Source: Desulfuribacillus stibiiarsenatis (lineage in GTDB: Bacteria > Bacillota > Bacilli > Desulfuribacillales > Desulfuribacillaceae). From it: DNA of 64,000 nucleotides. Shown here piece by piece: positions 8,983 through 17,048 of this stretch. The notes beneath the pieces were generated by a model. It saw only the letters and a list, made by a program, of their open reading frames with translations. It searched no databases and was not told the origin of the DNA. The translations under genes were made by a program, and so were the position numbers. The stretch lies in NCBI RefSeq assembly GCF_001742305.1, contig NZ_MJAT01000035.1, forward strand, positions 62,001-126,000. The letters run 5' to 3'. Numbering within the stretch: the stretch's first letter is position 1; each line of letters starts with the position of its first letter.

Positions 8983-9840
8983 ATGAAGATATCTGCTCAA
9001 ATTGCACAAGAAATAGTAGATTTTATTTATAACCGAACTGGCTTCCATTCTATTGTGTGTAATGACCAAGCGGAAATCATCGGTGATTCGGCTAAGACTC
9101 GTTTCGGAATTCAACATGCAGGTGCGAAGAAACTGCTGACTTCTAACACGACAATTATTAAAATTACTGCAGAAGATGCGATTGCATCCAATGGCTCAAT
9201 AAAGGAAGGTGTTAACTTACCGATTGAGTTTAACGGAGCTAAGATAGGGACATTCGGGATTGCAGGAGATTTGAATTTTACGGTCCCTGTTGCCAGCATT
9301 GCAGCAGAGTTGATTTCGACACGCTTGCGTGATGAGCAGACGAAAATCACATTAATTGACTATGTAGGTAGGCTTAATGACTCCGCGCAAGAAACAGTTG
9401 CTGCCATTGAGCAGATTACCGCTTCATCACAAGAGCTAGCGTCTACAAGTGAAACCGTTGCTGCATCGTCAACAAGAGCTTCTCAATATGTGCAGAACAC
9501 CAATAATATTTTAGACTTACTAGCCAAAATAGCACAGCAAACGAAAATGCTTGGATTAAACGCAGCGATTGAAGCTTCTAGAGCAGGAGAATTCGGCAGA
9601 GGATTCCTGGTTGTTGCGAAGGAAGTTAGTAAATTAGCGGAAGAAAGTCGGAAGTCTTCCGATGATATCGCGAATATCCTAGAGACCCTGAAGTCCGTTA
9701 TTGAGACTGTATCTGTTGATATTCAACAAACGAGCGTCATAGCAGGAGAACAATCGAAAGCATTACAAGATATTGCTCGTCTAGCAGATGAGGTACAGGA
9801 AGTAGTCCGTAGTTTAACAAGAATTGCAGAGCAGCTATAA
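8983..9840 (+). CDS. Soluble chemoreceptor with a CdaR-type diacid-recognition domain
   Basis: A 285-residue cytoplasmic protein without membrane segments. Residues about 3-117 (start KISAQIAQEIVDFIY, later GTFGIAGD) match the sugar-diacid recognition domain of CdaR regulators. Residues about 130-285 form a short MCP signalling hairpin, with the tip sequence MLGLNAAIEASRAGEFGRGF and the helix VVAKEVSKLAEESRK. The inferred role is to sense an intracellular organic acid and signal to CheA/CheW. It has no HAMP domain and few methylation helices. The start follows AGGGGAGAG. It is a monocistronic gene ending at the terminator at 9866-9894. Confidence 0.87.
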   Translation: MKISAQIAQEIVDFIYNRTGFHSIVCNDQAEIIGDSAKTRFGIQHAGAKKLLTSNTTIIKITAEDAIASNGSIKEGVNLPIEFNGAKIGTFGIAGDLNFTVPVASIAAELISTRLRDEQTKITLIDYVGRLNDSAQETVAAIEQITASSQELASTSETVAASSTRASQYVQNTNNILDLLAKIAQQTKMLGLNAAIEASRAGEFGRGFLVVAKEVSKLAEESRKSSDDIANILETLKSVIETVSVDIQQTSVIAGEQSKALQDIARLADEVQEVVRSLTRIAEQL

Positions 9841-9865
9841 AGCATTGCATACATTTTCGCATAAG

Positions 9866-9894
9866 GAATCCGTTAGAAATAACGGGTTCTTTTT
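9866..9894 (+). terminator. Rho-independent terminator
   Basis: A 10-bp stem GAATCCGTTA / TAACGGGTTC (one G-U pair) with a GAAA tetraloop is followed by TTTTT. It lies 26 bp after the chemoreceptor stop codon. Confidence 0.88.
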
Positions 9895-9958
9895 GTTTAT
9901 TTTTGTGAAAATAAAGATATAATGAGGTTAGAAAATTCAGGAAATGGAGATTACCTTG

Positions 9959-10888
9959 ATGACGAAGAATGTACTAGAGATAATCAACCTACAGAAAAAG
10001 ATTAAAGACCATGAAATAGTCAAAGGGATTACCCTATCCGTGAAAGAATCCGAGGTATTTGGTTTTCTAGGGCATAACGGTGCAGGAAAGACTACAACCA
10101 TACGTATGATCATGGGGCTTATTAAACCAACAGCAGGAACAGTGAAAATCTGTGGTTACGACATTAGAGACAATTTCACAAAGGCTATGGAGCACGTTGG
10201 CTGTATTATAGAAAGCCCTGATATGTATAAATATATGTCGGGAACGGACAATCTAAAGCATTTTGCAAATATGTATGGTAACATCACGCAATCGCGAATC
10301 GACGAAGTGGTAGAACTCGTCGGTTTAACGAAACGTATCGGCGATAAAGTAGAAGAATATTCAACTGGGATGTGCCAAAGGCTTGGCTTAGCGCAAGCAA
10401 TCCTCAGTAAGCCCAAGCTGCTGATTCTCGATGAACCGACCAATGGTTTGGACCCCAGTGGTATTCGTGAGTTCCGAGAGCTAATTATTCACTTAGCACG
10501 GGAAGAGAAAATGGGTGTTTTCGTTTCCAGTCATATTTTATCGGAAATCCAACTGATGTGTCAGCGAGTGGCTGTCATCCAGATGGGTGAAGTTCTAACA
10601 GTTGCGGAAGTTTCAGAACTTATACAGGAAGGTAAGACAATTTGGGAGCTAGATCAACCGAAAAAAGCGCAGGTTCTTCTAGAATCAAAGTTTGGGATTT
10701 CGTCGCAAATTACTGAAGATGCTAAGTTATCAGCTAGTATCAGTCCGCAACAGTTAATGGAAATTAATCAGATGTTTGTCCAGAACGCTATACAAATCGC
10801 ATATGTAAGCAAAGAATCAGAGAGTTTGGAAGAGATTTTCTTACACTTAACAAAAGCAAAGGGTGAAACAATTGCTCAAACTAGTTGA
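9959..10888 (+). CDS. ABC transporter ATP-binding protein (ABC-2 exporter type)
   Basis: A 309-residue ATPase of the bacitracin/antibiotic-resistance exporter class. Walker A is GHNGAGKTT (residues 38-46), the signature is YSTGMCQRLGLAQ, Walker B is LLILDEPTNGLD, and the H-loop is VSSHIL. The C-terminal third (about 215-309) is the extra domain typical of ABC-2 partners. GGAGA stands 9 bases before the ATG at 9959, so I prefer it to the ATG at 9944. It overlaps the permease gene by 26 bp. It heads a four-gene operon running to the terminator at 13051. Confidence 0.92.
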   Translation: MTKNVLEIINLQKKIKDHEIVKGITLSVKESEVFGFLGHNGAGKTTTIRMIMGLIKPTAGTVKICGYDIRDNFTKAMEHVGCIIESPDMYKYMSGTDNLKHFANMYGNITQSRIDEVVELVGLTKRIGDKVEEYSTGMCQRLGLAQAILSKPKLLILDEPTNGLDPSGIREFRELIIHLAREEKMGVFVSSHILSEIQLMCQRVAVIQMGEVLTVAEVSELIQEGKTIWELDQPKKAQVLLESKFGISSQITEDAKLSASISPQQLMEINQMFVQNAIQIAYVSKESESLEEIFLHLTKAKGETIAQTS

Positions 10889-11876
10889 AAATGAAGTCCT
10901 TAAAATCATATATAAACGAAAACTACTAATAACTCTCATCATCACAGCGTTCTTCGTCGGATTGTTCGCGTATGGAGAACATGAACGTGCGGAGAAGGTG
11001 GCAGAGCGTTTAAAGGAACGGCTAGGAATTGAAGAAATAACAGACTGGCGCACATACGTGGAATTCCAATTAAATGATATGAATCGCAGGTTAGATAATC
11101 CGTACATAACGAATGAGCGTAGGGCGCGATTGCAAGTACAGAAGGAGCAACTGCAGTATCATTTGGACCAAGACATTAATCCGACCGTGGTGGGAAGCGC
11201 TACGTTTACACGGCTTTTCATGGAGCAATCGATTATTCTGTTTTTACCGCTGCTCGTACTCATCTTAGTCAGTGATTTAATATCTGGTGAATACTCCGGT
11301 CGGACGATTAAATTGCTACTGACGAAGCCAATTCCTAGGTGGAGAATCTTATTGAGCAAAATTTTTGCCATGATTGTGATGGTGACTGCACTGATTTTCC
11401 TTATTGTCATTATCTCTGCCATCTTATCTAGCTTTGTGTTTGGGTATGGTGGGTGGAATGCACCTGTGACCACAGGCTTTGCTGTGGTTGATGGCATGTT
11501 AGATGTGTCCCAAGTCATTAATGTACCCCAGTGGCAATATATCATGATGGTATATGGCTTGGCGTGGCTGGTCGGCATATGCATCGGCTTTATGACGATC
11601 ATGGTTGGGATATTTGTGAAGAATACGGGAATTACCATTGGTATCGTCATGTCTACCTTGATTGCTGGGAGCTTTCTGACGATGTATATCGAGGACTGGC
11701 CCTTCATTCAATATTTCTTCATTGTACATTTAAATCTTACGAGTTATTTATCAGGTGGCTTTCAACCAGTGGAAGGTATATCTTTATTGTACTCAGTTAG
11801 CAATCTGCTGATATGGACAGCGATCAGTATTGTCATAAGCTTTATTACGTTTCAACGCCAAGACGTACTATCTTAG
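10863..11876 (+). CDS. ABC-2 type transporter permease
   Basis: The membrane partner of the preceding ATPase, 337 residues, starting with GTG inside the ATPase gene (26-bp overlap). An N-terminal transmembrane helix (about 20-38) is followed by a polar extracytoplasmic loop of about 70 residues rich in charged residues, then five hydrophobic segments. The segment LISGEYSGRTIKLLLTKPIPR is the conserved coupling motif of ABC-2 permeases. The exported substrate is unknown; lantibiotics, lipids or small peptides are typical for this class. Confidence 0.9.
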   Translation: MKQLLKLVENEVLKIIYKRKLLITLIITAFFVGLFAYGEHERAEKVAERLKERLGIEEITDWRTYVEFQLNDMNRRLDNPYITNERRARLQVQKEQLQYHLDQDINPTVVGSATFTRLFMEQSIILFLPLLVLILVSDLISGEYSGRTIKLLLTKPIPRWRILLSKIFAMIVMVTALIFLIVIISAILSSFVFGYGGWNAPVTTGFAVVDGMLDVSQVINVPQWQYIMMVYGLAWLVGICIGFMTIMVGIFVKNTGITIGIVMSTLIAGSFLTMYIEDWPFIQYFFIVHLNLTSYLSGGFQPVEGISLLYSVSNLLIWTAISIVISFITFQRQDVLS

Positions 11877-11886
11877 GAGGTAAGAG

Positions 11887-12714
11887 ATGCTTGCAAGGAA
11901 AATATGGCTACTATTAGCCTTTACATGTGTTTTTGGAAGCATGATTCTGCTTTCAGGAATTGTGTACGCTTTCATGGTGACTCCTCATTCCGTATATCAA
12001 GGAGAACCTATAGAGGATCCGATTGAACGGGAAAGAAGAGCAGCGCTCAAAGGATTCGGGGAAGATACCATTGTTGTTGTAGTAATGGGTGATTCTATTG
12101 CAAGGGGTATGGGTGACGAGACTGGAGATGGACTGACAAGTGAACTAGTCAATCTTTTTCAAGAAAATGAGAAACAGGTTGAAGTCGTAAATATCGCTGT
12201 CGACGGTTTAGAATCCGATGAGCTATTGGAGCTAATAGAATCGGAGCAAACAGATGAATTATTACAAAGGGCAGATTTGATTCTGATTTCCATAGGCGGC
12301 AATGATCTGCGCGGAGTGCTTAGAGGCGATATGAGCATTTTAAAAACAGGGGAAATTGATGAAATTCAAGAAGGGTACTTAGATAATGTAAGCAACTCCA
12401 TTGACTACATTCGTGAACTCAACGAAGAGAGTTATATTGCATTTGTAGGACTGTACAATCCGTTTGATATCTATTCATTAGATGACGATTATAGCGACAT
12501 TGATCTTATAGAATTTCTTAAAGATTGGAATTATCAGACACAGCTGCTAGTAGAAGAAGACAATCTTGGAGTATTCGTGCCTACTTACGATTTGTTCAAA
12601 TGGAATATAGAGCAGTTTATGTCACGGGACGGGATTCATCCAAATGCTGCTGGCTACCAAGCAATTGCATCTCGAATTGCTACTGTGTTTCGATCGATAG
12701 TGAAATTAGACTAG
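11887..12714 (+). CDS. Membrane-anchored SGNH/GDSL-family hydrolase
   Basis: A 275-residue esterase-type protein. An uncleaved signal anchor (about residues 7-31) places the enzyme outside the membrane. Block I is VVMGDSIARG, with catalytic Ser70. Block III is SIGGND, with the oxyanion Asn. Block V is DGIHP, with the Asp/His pair. Members deacylate lipids, peptidoglycan or small esters. It begins 10 bp after the ABC permease, with TTAGGAGG upstream, which suggests that its substrate is connected to the exporter. This cannot be resolved from sequence. Confidence 0.88.
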   Translation: MLARKIWLLLAFTCVFGSMILLSGIVYAFMVTPHSVYQGEPIEDPIERERRAALKGFGEDTIVVVVMGDSIARGMGDETGDGLTSELVNLFQENEKQVEVVNIAVDGLESDELLELIESEQTDELLQRADLILISIGGNDLRGVLRGDMSILKTGEIDEIQEGYLDNVSNSIDYIRELNEESYIAFVGLYNPFDIYSLDDDYSDIDLIEFLKDWNYQTQLLVEEDNLGVFVPTYDLFKWNIEQFMSRDGIHPNAAGYQAIASRIATVFRSIVKLD

Positions 12715-12726
12715 GGGAGATAGAAC

Positions 12727-13035
12727 ATGCCGATTGTTGAATTTTCGATAGTACCTCTAGGAACACAAAGCACAAGTATAAGTGTTTACGTTGCAGCAGT
12801 GCATAAAGTATTAGAGGATTATAAAGAACGAGTTACCTATCAATTAACACCGATGAGTACAATTATTGAAGGAAATCTAGCGGATATAATGGAAATTGTA
12901 CAAAAGTTACACGAGGTACCTTTCGAGAATGGTGCGAAAAGGATTTTGACAAGCATTAAGATTGATGACCGTAGAGATAAGAAACAACAAATGAGTGATA
13001 AAATTGATTCAGTCAAGACGAAACTTATACTATAA
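12727..13035 (+). CDS. MTH1187 family thiamine-binding protein
   Basis: A 102-residue ferredoxin-like fold protein of the MTH1187/YkoF (DUF77) family. The start PIVEFSIVPLG, the segment KVLEDYKERVTYQLTPMSTIIEG and the C-terminal RILTSIKIDDRRD are diagnostic. Family members bind thiamine or its hydroxymethylpyrimidine part. It is the fourth gene of the exporter operon, 12 bp after the SGNH hydrolase gene, and is followed at once by a terminator. No thiamine biosynthesis gene or TPP riboswitch was seen nearby. Whether thiamine is the real ligand here is open. Confidence 0.85.
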   Translation: MPIVEFSIVPLGTQSTSISVYVAAVHKVLEDYKERVTYQLTPMSTIIEGNLADIMEIVQKLHEVPFENGAKRILTSIKIDDRRDKKQQMSDKIDSVKTKLIL

Positions 13036-13050
13036 GGTACATAAGTAGAG

Positions 13051-13085
13051 AGAGTCCCTGCATATAAATGTAGGGACTCTTTTTT
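13051..13085 (+). terminator. Rho-independent terminator
   Basis: A 13-bp stem AGAGTCCCTGCAT / ATGTAGGGACTCT with a four-base loop is followed by a T run. It ends the exporter and thiamine-binding operon. Confidence 0.93.
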
Positions 13086-13101
13086 GTACACTTTTTATGG
13101 C

Positions 13102-13689
13102 TTAATACCAATATGGAACACATAACTGATCGCCAGGGTATAGGATATTAGGGTTTGATATGTGAGGGTTTGCAGCAACTAAGTTTGCAACAGGAACTCT
13201 GAAGCGTTGAGCAATAGAATATATGTTATCGCCTACGACAACGGTGTAAATTCCAGAATAGTCACTAGGACAAGCCCATGGACGGCGTGGCTGTATCACT
13301 GGTGGCAGTGGTTGTGGGTATGGTGGCACTGGTATTGGAATCGGAATCGGTATCGGCTGCGGGAACGGTGGTCTAGGTTGCGGGAACGGTGGTCTAGGCT
13401 GTGGGAACGGTGGTCTAGGCTGTGGGAACGGTGGTCTAGGTTGTGGGAACGGTGGTCTAGGTTGCGGGAACGGTGGTCTAGGTTGCGGGAACGGTGGTCT
13501 AGGTTGTGGGAATGGTGGTCTAGGTTGTGGGAATGGTGGTCTAGGTTGCGGGAACGGTGGTCCAGGTTGTGGGAATGGTGGTCTAGGTTGTGGGAACGGT
13601 GGTCCAGGTTGCGGGAACAATGGTTGTAAGACGGGTGGTATTTGTTGCTGTGTCTCATGTGAGTCGTTAGGGTTTTGCTGGTAAGACAT
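13102..13689 (-). CDS. Proline-rich LysM protein
   Basis: A 195-residue protein. A polar N-terminus (about 20 residues) is followed by a long tract of PFPQPRP heptads (about residues 24-115), then an IPIPIP spacer and a C-terminal LysM domain (about 148-194: YTVVVGDNIYSIAQRF, then NILYPGDQLCVP). LysM binds peptidoglycan or chitin-like glycans; the tract should form an extended polyproline rod. It has no signal peptide, as is common for LysM proteins of spore coats and inner spore layers, so a spore-coat role is possible. The start at 13689 follows TGGAGGTG by 9 bases. A CATAATATA box (sigma-K-like -10) lies about 40 bp upstream, but no good -35 was found. Confidence 0.85.
   Translation of the reverse strand: MSYQQNPNDSHETQQQIPPVLQPLFPQPGPPFPQPRPPFPQPGPPFPQPRPPFPQPRPPFPQPRPPFPQPRPPFPQPRPPFPQPRPPFPQPRPPFPQPRPPFPQPRPPFPQPIPIPIPIPVPPYPQPLPPVIQPRRPWACPSDYSGIYTVVVGDNIYSIAQRFRVPVANLVAANPHISNPNILYPGDQLCVPYWY
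13361..13612. repeat. 12-copy 21-bp tandem repeat coding a proline heptad
   Basis: Twelve uninterrupted 21-bp units (plus strand consensus GGGAACGGTGGTCTAGGTTG plus one base) encode PFPQPRP or PFPQPGP on the minus strand. Most differences are silent C/T changes, indicating in-frame expansion with selection on the protein. A partial unit follows at 13613. Confidence 0.95.
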
Positions 13690-13853
13690 AGGGGATTACA
13701 CCTCCAGAATAGTTAAATCCCTATATATTATGAATGAGTAAATAAATGGGGAATACGTCTAAAAAATTGTGCAAAAGCCCATAGGTATAATGAGCTATTG
13801 CTTATGACCTATTACAAGCTTATTATAAGATGAAAGAGCATCGGAGGTGTGAT

Positions 13854-16637
13854 ATGCACCAATACAACCATACGTTTACAGAGACATTATTTGCAAATGG
13901 TCCCTGTGTAATTTTTCAATGGTCACCACAAGTGGGATGGCCTGTTTCTTATGTATCACCCAACGTGTATCAAGTATTAGGGTATCAACAGCAGCAACTG
14001 ATACTTGGTGAGATAAGTTTTTTTGAATTAATACATCCGGATGATATCGGTAGGATTGAGGCAGAGGTACAACAGCACCTTGATGAGGGTAGAAGCGACT
14101 TTAAACAGCAATATCGGCTAATGCGTGCAGATGGTCAGTATATTTGGGTGGATGACTATACTTATGTCATTTACGATTCGCAACAAGAAGGGGCAATGAT
14201 TAATGGATATATTGTGGATGTCAATGATCAGGTCAATGCGCATAGAGAAAATGAAAACCAGAAACAGCGACTAGCACTAGTCATCGATGGAACAGATATT
14301 GCCTTTTGGGATTGGAATGTGCAAACGGGCGACACGGTATTTAACGAACGTTGGGCGCAAATGATTGGTTATACAGTGGAGGACCTGCAGCCAATAAGCA
14401 TTGAGACTTGGATTCGATATGCACACCCAGACGACTTAGAACAATCTAACCTTTTATTGAATCAGCATTTTGCTGGTGAAATACCGCATTATGACTATGA
14501 ATGTAGGTTGCGCCATAAAGATGGACATTGGATATGGGTTCATGACCGAGGGAAGGTTATGTCTTGGACGGAAGATGGCAAACCTCTTCGCATGATAGGA
14601 ACTCATGTGGATATAACGAGGCGTAAACTAGAAGAACATAGTAAGCACTATCAGAATCAACAATTTCAGGCTCTTTTTAAATATACTTCCGATGGTGTTG
14701 TGTTTTTTGATTTACAAGGGATAATTCAAAAAGTAAATCAACAGTTCTGTGATATGTTCGGGTACCAAGTGCAGGAAGTATTAGGAAATCAGATTAACGA
14801 GATCATAGATCCAGAAAAGAAATGTAATGATTATTTATGGGACGCTATTATCGAGGGAAAACGTATCAAGGTTGAAACCAGTCGTTACAGTAGAACAGGC
14901 TCAATGATTGATGTACTAGTCAAGGGCGGACCTGTAATTATAGATGAGGGAATAGTGGGCGGTTATATTGTATACGCAGACATCACAAGGCAAAAACAAC
15001 AAAATAGGGAACTGGAAGCCCGGGACGAATTGCTTCGCAAATTATCAGAGAATGTTCCGGGAGTGATTTTTCAATATCAGCTAAACCAAGATGGGTCTTC
15101 CTGTTTTCCGTTTGCTAGCGAAGGAATGAAGGATATTTATAACGTGTATCCTGAAGAGGTGAAATTGGACGCAACTAGGGTATTTGAAGTCATACACCCT
15201 GAAGATATCGAGAAAATCAGAGATAGCATTAGTCGTTCCAGTAAAACCGGTGACATATGGTCTGATGAATATAGAGTCATCTTTCCTGACGACAATGGAA
15301 ATTTAAAAGAGAGCTGGCGACATGGACAATCCACGCCGGAATACTTGCCAAATGGCAGTGTTATATGGCATGGTTACATTTCGAATCATGATAACCAAAA
15401 AGAAATAGAAAGAAAGTTAATCGCGGCAAGAAAAGAAGCAGAAGAAGCGAATAGTGCAAAAAGTCAATTTTTATCTACTATGAGTCATGAAATCCGAACC
15501 CCGATGAATGCAATTATAGGGATGACTGAAGTGTTAGAAGAAATTGTTATAGGTGAAGAGGTTAAACAATATATTAAGGTAATCCGTCGAAATGGAGAAT
15601 TTTTATTATACACAATTAACTCTGTACTAGACTTAGCTAAGATTGAATCAGGTGCGATTCATATCCATAAACTACCGGTCCATATGGTCGCGTTTATATC
15701 AGAGCTTTCTAATATTTATCAAGTGTTAGCACATCGTAAGGGTTTAGAGTTTTTAGTCGAATTAGACTATGACAATAGCGGTAAGGATGAATATGTGCTA
15801 GTAGATATCGATAAATTGCGACAAGTCCTAGTCAACCTAATAGGGAATGCGATTAAGTTCACAGAAAAAGGTCATGTTCGATTAATCATTCGCAAAATTA
15901 ATCATCAACTTTTACAGTTTCAAGTGGTTGATACAGGAATCGGCATCCCAGAGCATAAACTAGATATTATATTTAATGACTTCGTTCAAGTAGATTCTTC
16001 AACGACACGAACCTATGGTGGAACAGGCCTAGGCCTAAGCATCTCAAAAAAGTTAGTGCATTTAATGGGAGGTAGCATATGGGCTGAAAGCCAAGCTGGA
16101 GTTGGTAGCACCTTCTTCTTTAATCTTCCTATGGAAGTTAGCTTTAGCAGAGTCAGCAATTACGAGAATGTAGAGAAATCTTCTGGAGCATATTATGAAA
16201 GTACAGAGTGTAATGATACATTGAGCCAAAACAATAAGAGAATTTTAATAGTCGATGATGTGGCTGATAATCGTTTACTACTGCAAGTGTTTTTGAAACA
16301 AGTTCCATGCGAAATAATTTTTGCTGTCAATGGTAGCGATGCATTGGAACAATATAAGGAAGCATCGAAGCGCTCGGAGCAACAAATCCACCTCATATTA
16401 ATGGATATGCAAATGCCAGTGATGGATGGTTATACTGCAACACAGAAGATACGCGAATGGGAACGAGGGAACAAGTTGCAAGAAGTTCCGATTATTGCAC
16501 TGACTGCTTATGCACTCAAAGAAGAGCAACATAAGAGTATTCGATCTGGTTGCAACTGCCATATGAGCAAGCCAATTAAAAAAGTAGAGTTAATTGCAGC
16601 GATCAAACGATATCTCTGCGAGAATACATTTGAATAG
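13854..16637 (+). CDS. Multi-PAS hybrid sensor histidine kinase with receiver domain
   Basis: A cytoplasmic hybrid kinase, 927 residues from the ATG at 13854. GGAGG stands six bases before it, so the frame extension to 13830 is not used. The order is four PAS/PAC units (about residues 8-525; repeated LIHPDD, AHPDD and VIHPED signatures), then HisKA with the phospho-accepting His in STMSHEIRTPMNA (about residue 543). HATPase_c follows, with NLIGNAIKFTEKG, DTGIGIP and GGTGLGLSI, and then a C-terminal receiver with LILMDMQMPVMDG. No transmembrane helix was seen, so the stimulus is probably intracellular. No separate response regulator is adjacent; output must come from its own receiver domain through a phosphorelay. 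Confidence 0.93.
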   Translation: MHQYNHTFTETLFANGPCVIFQWSPQVGWPVSYVSPNVYQVLGYQQQQLILGEISFFELIHPDDIGRIEAEVQQHLDEGRSDFKQQYRLMRADGQYIWVDDYTYVIYDSQQEGAMINGYIVDVNDQVNAHRENENQKQRLALVIDGTDIAFWDWNVQTGDTVFNERWAQMIGYTVEDLQPISIETWIRYAHPDDLEQSNLLLNQHFAGEIPHYDYECRLRHKDGHWIWVHDRGKVMSWTEDGKPLRMIGTHVDITRRKLEEHSKHYQNQQFQALFKYTSDGVVFFDLQGIIQKVNQQFCDMFGYQVQEVLGNQINEIIDPEKKCNDYLWDAIIEGKRIKVETSRYSRTGSMIDVLVKGGPVIIDEGIVGGYIVYADITRQKQQNRELEARDELLRKLSENVPGVIFQYQLNQDGSSCFPFASEGMKDIYNVYPEEVKLDATRVFEVIHPEDIEKIRDSISRSSKTGDIWSDEYRVIFPDDNGNLKESWRHGQSTPEYLPNGSVIWHGYISNHDNQKEIERKLIAARKEAEEANSAKSQFLSTMSHEIRTPMNAIIGMTEVLEEIVIGEEVKQYIKVIRRNGEFLLYTINSVLDLAKIESGAIHIHKLPVHMVAFISELSNIYQVLAHRKGLEFLVELDYDNSGKDEYVLVDIDKLRQVLVNLIGNAIKFTEKGHVRLIIRKINHQLLQFQVVDTGIGIPEHKLDIIFNDFVQVDSSTTRTYGGTGLGLSISKKLVHLMGGSIWAESQAGVGSTFFFNLPMEVSFSRVSNYENVEKSSGAYYESTECNDTLSQNNKRILIVDDVADNRLLLQVFLKQVPCEIIFAVNGSDALEQYKEASKRSEQQIHLILMDMQMPVMDGYTATQKIREWERGNKLQEVPIIALTAYALKEEQHKSIRSGCNCHMSKPIKKVELIAAIKRYLCENTFE

Positions 16638-16652
16638 CCAGTCTTTCGTATA

Positions 16653-16690
16653 AAAAAAGAATGCTCCCGATTCACGAGAGCATTCTTTTT
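16653..16690. terminator. Bidirectional terminator
   Basis: A stem AAGAATGCTC / GAGCATTCTT flanked by an A run on the left and a T run on the right can stop both the kinase transcript (+) and the miniprotein transcript (-). Confidence 0.88.
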
Positions 16691-16716
16691 AAATGGGCAT
16701 AATTCAAGTTGCCTAA

Positions 16717-16821
16717 TTATACGTAGTACTGAGAGAAAGCAATTAACAAATAACCTAAAGCAATTAACAAAAATCCATAGAAAGCTAATTGCTGACTTGT
16801 TAAACCGCCGCAACGTGACAT
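16717..16821 (-). CDS. 34-residue hydrophobic miniprotein
   Basis: A short gene: start codon at 16821, stop at 16717-16719, with a strong AAAAGGAGGCG ribosome binding site 5 bases upstream. The peptide begins MSRCGGLTSQQLAFYGF and continues with one hydrophobic helix (about residues 12-29), ending in SQYYV. The N-terminal Cys-Gly-Gly and single helix recall the small YjcZ-type sporulation membrane peptides of Bacilli, though I cannot establish homology by eye. The near-perfect ribosome binding site and the terminator immediately downstream (16653-16690) support real expression. Confidence 0.65.
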   Translation of the reverse strand: MSRCGGLTSQQLAFYGFLLIALGYLLIAFSQYYV

Positions 16822-17048
16822 AAAATCGCCTCCTTTTAGTTACAGTTAATGCAGGTATGAGTTGTAATGGTATGGGTAATCGTGGATATTACGAAGAACG
16901 GGCAAAATCCCATGTGAATATTTATAGTTTTTTATATCTGATAAAATTACATATATTGCATAATTGAAAAAGTAAACTTTTGCATGGATATAACTTGAAA
17001 TCGGAAACAATAAAGGCGAAAGTAACTTTTAATTAGGTGGTGTAAGCT

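Noticed and set aside
11159-11707. 182-codon minus-strand frame
   Set aside because: It lies wholly within the ABC-2 permease gene, whose domains and operon position are clear.
13361-13612. Regular 21-bp repeat resembling a CRISPR array
   Set aside because: Units are directly adjacent with no spacers, stay in frame and encode PFPQPRP; no cas gene is near.
13207-13629. Long plus-strand frame rich in Trp, Arg and Leu across the proline repeat
   Set aside because: It is the antisense of the repeat array, has no ribosome binding site and exists only because the 21-bp unit is free of stops in all frames.
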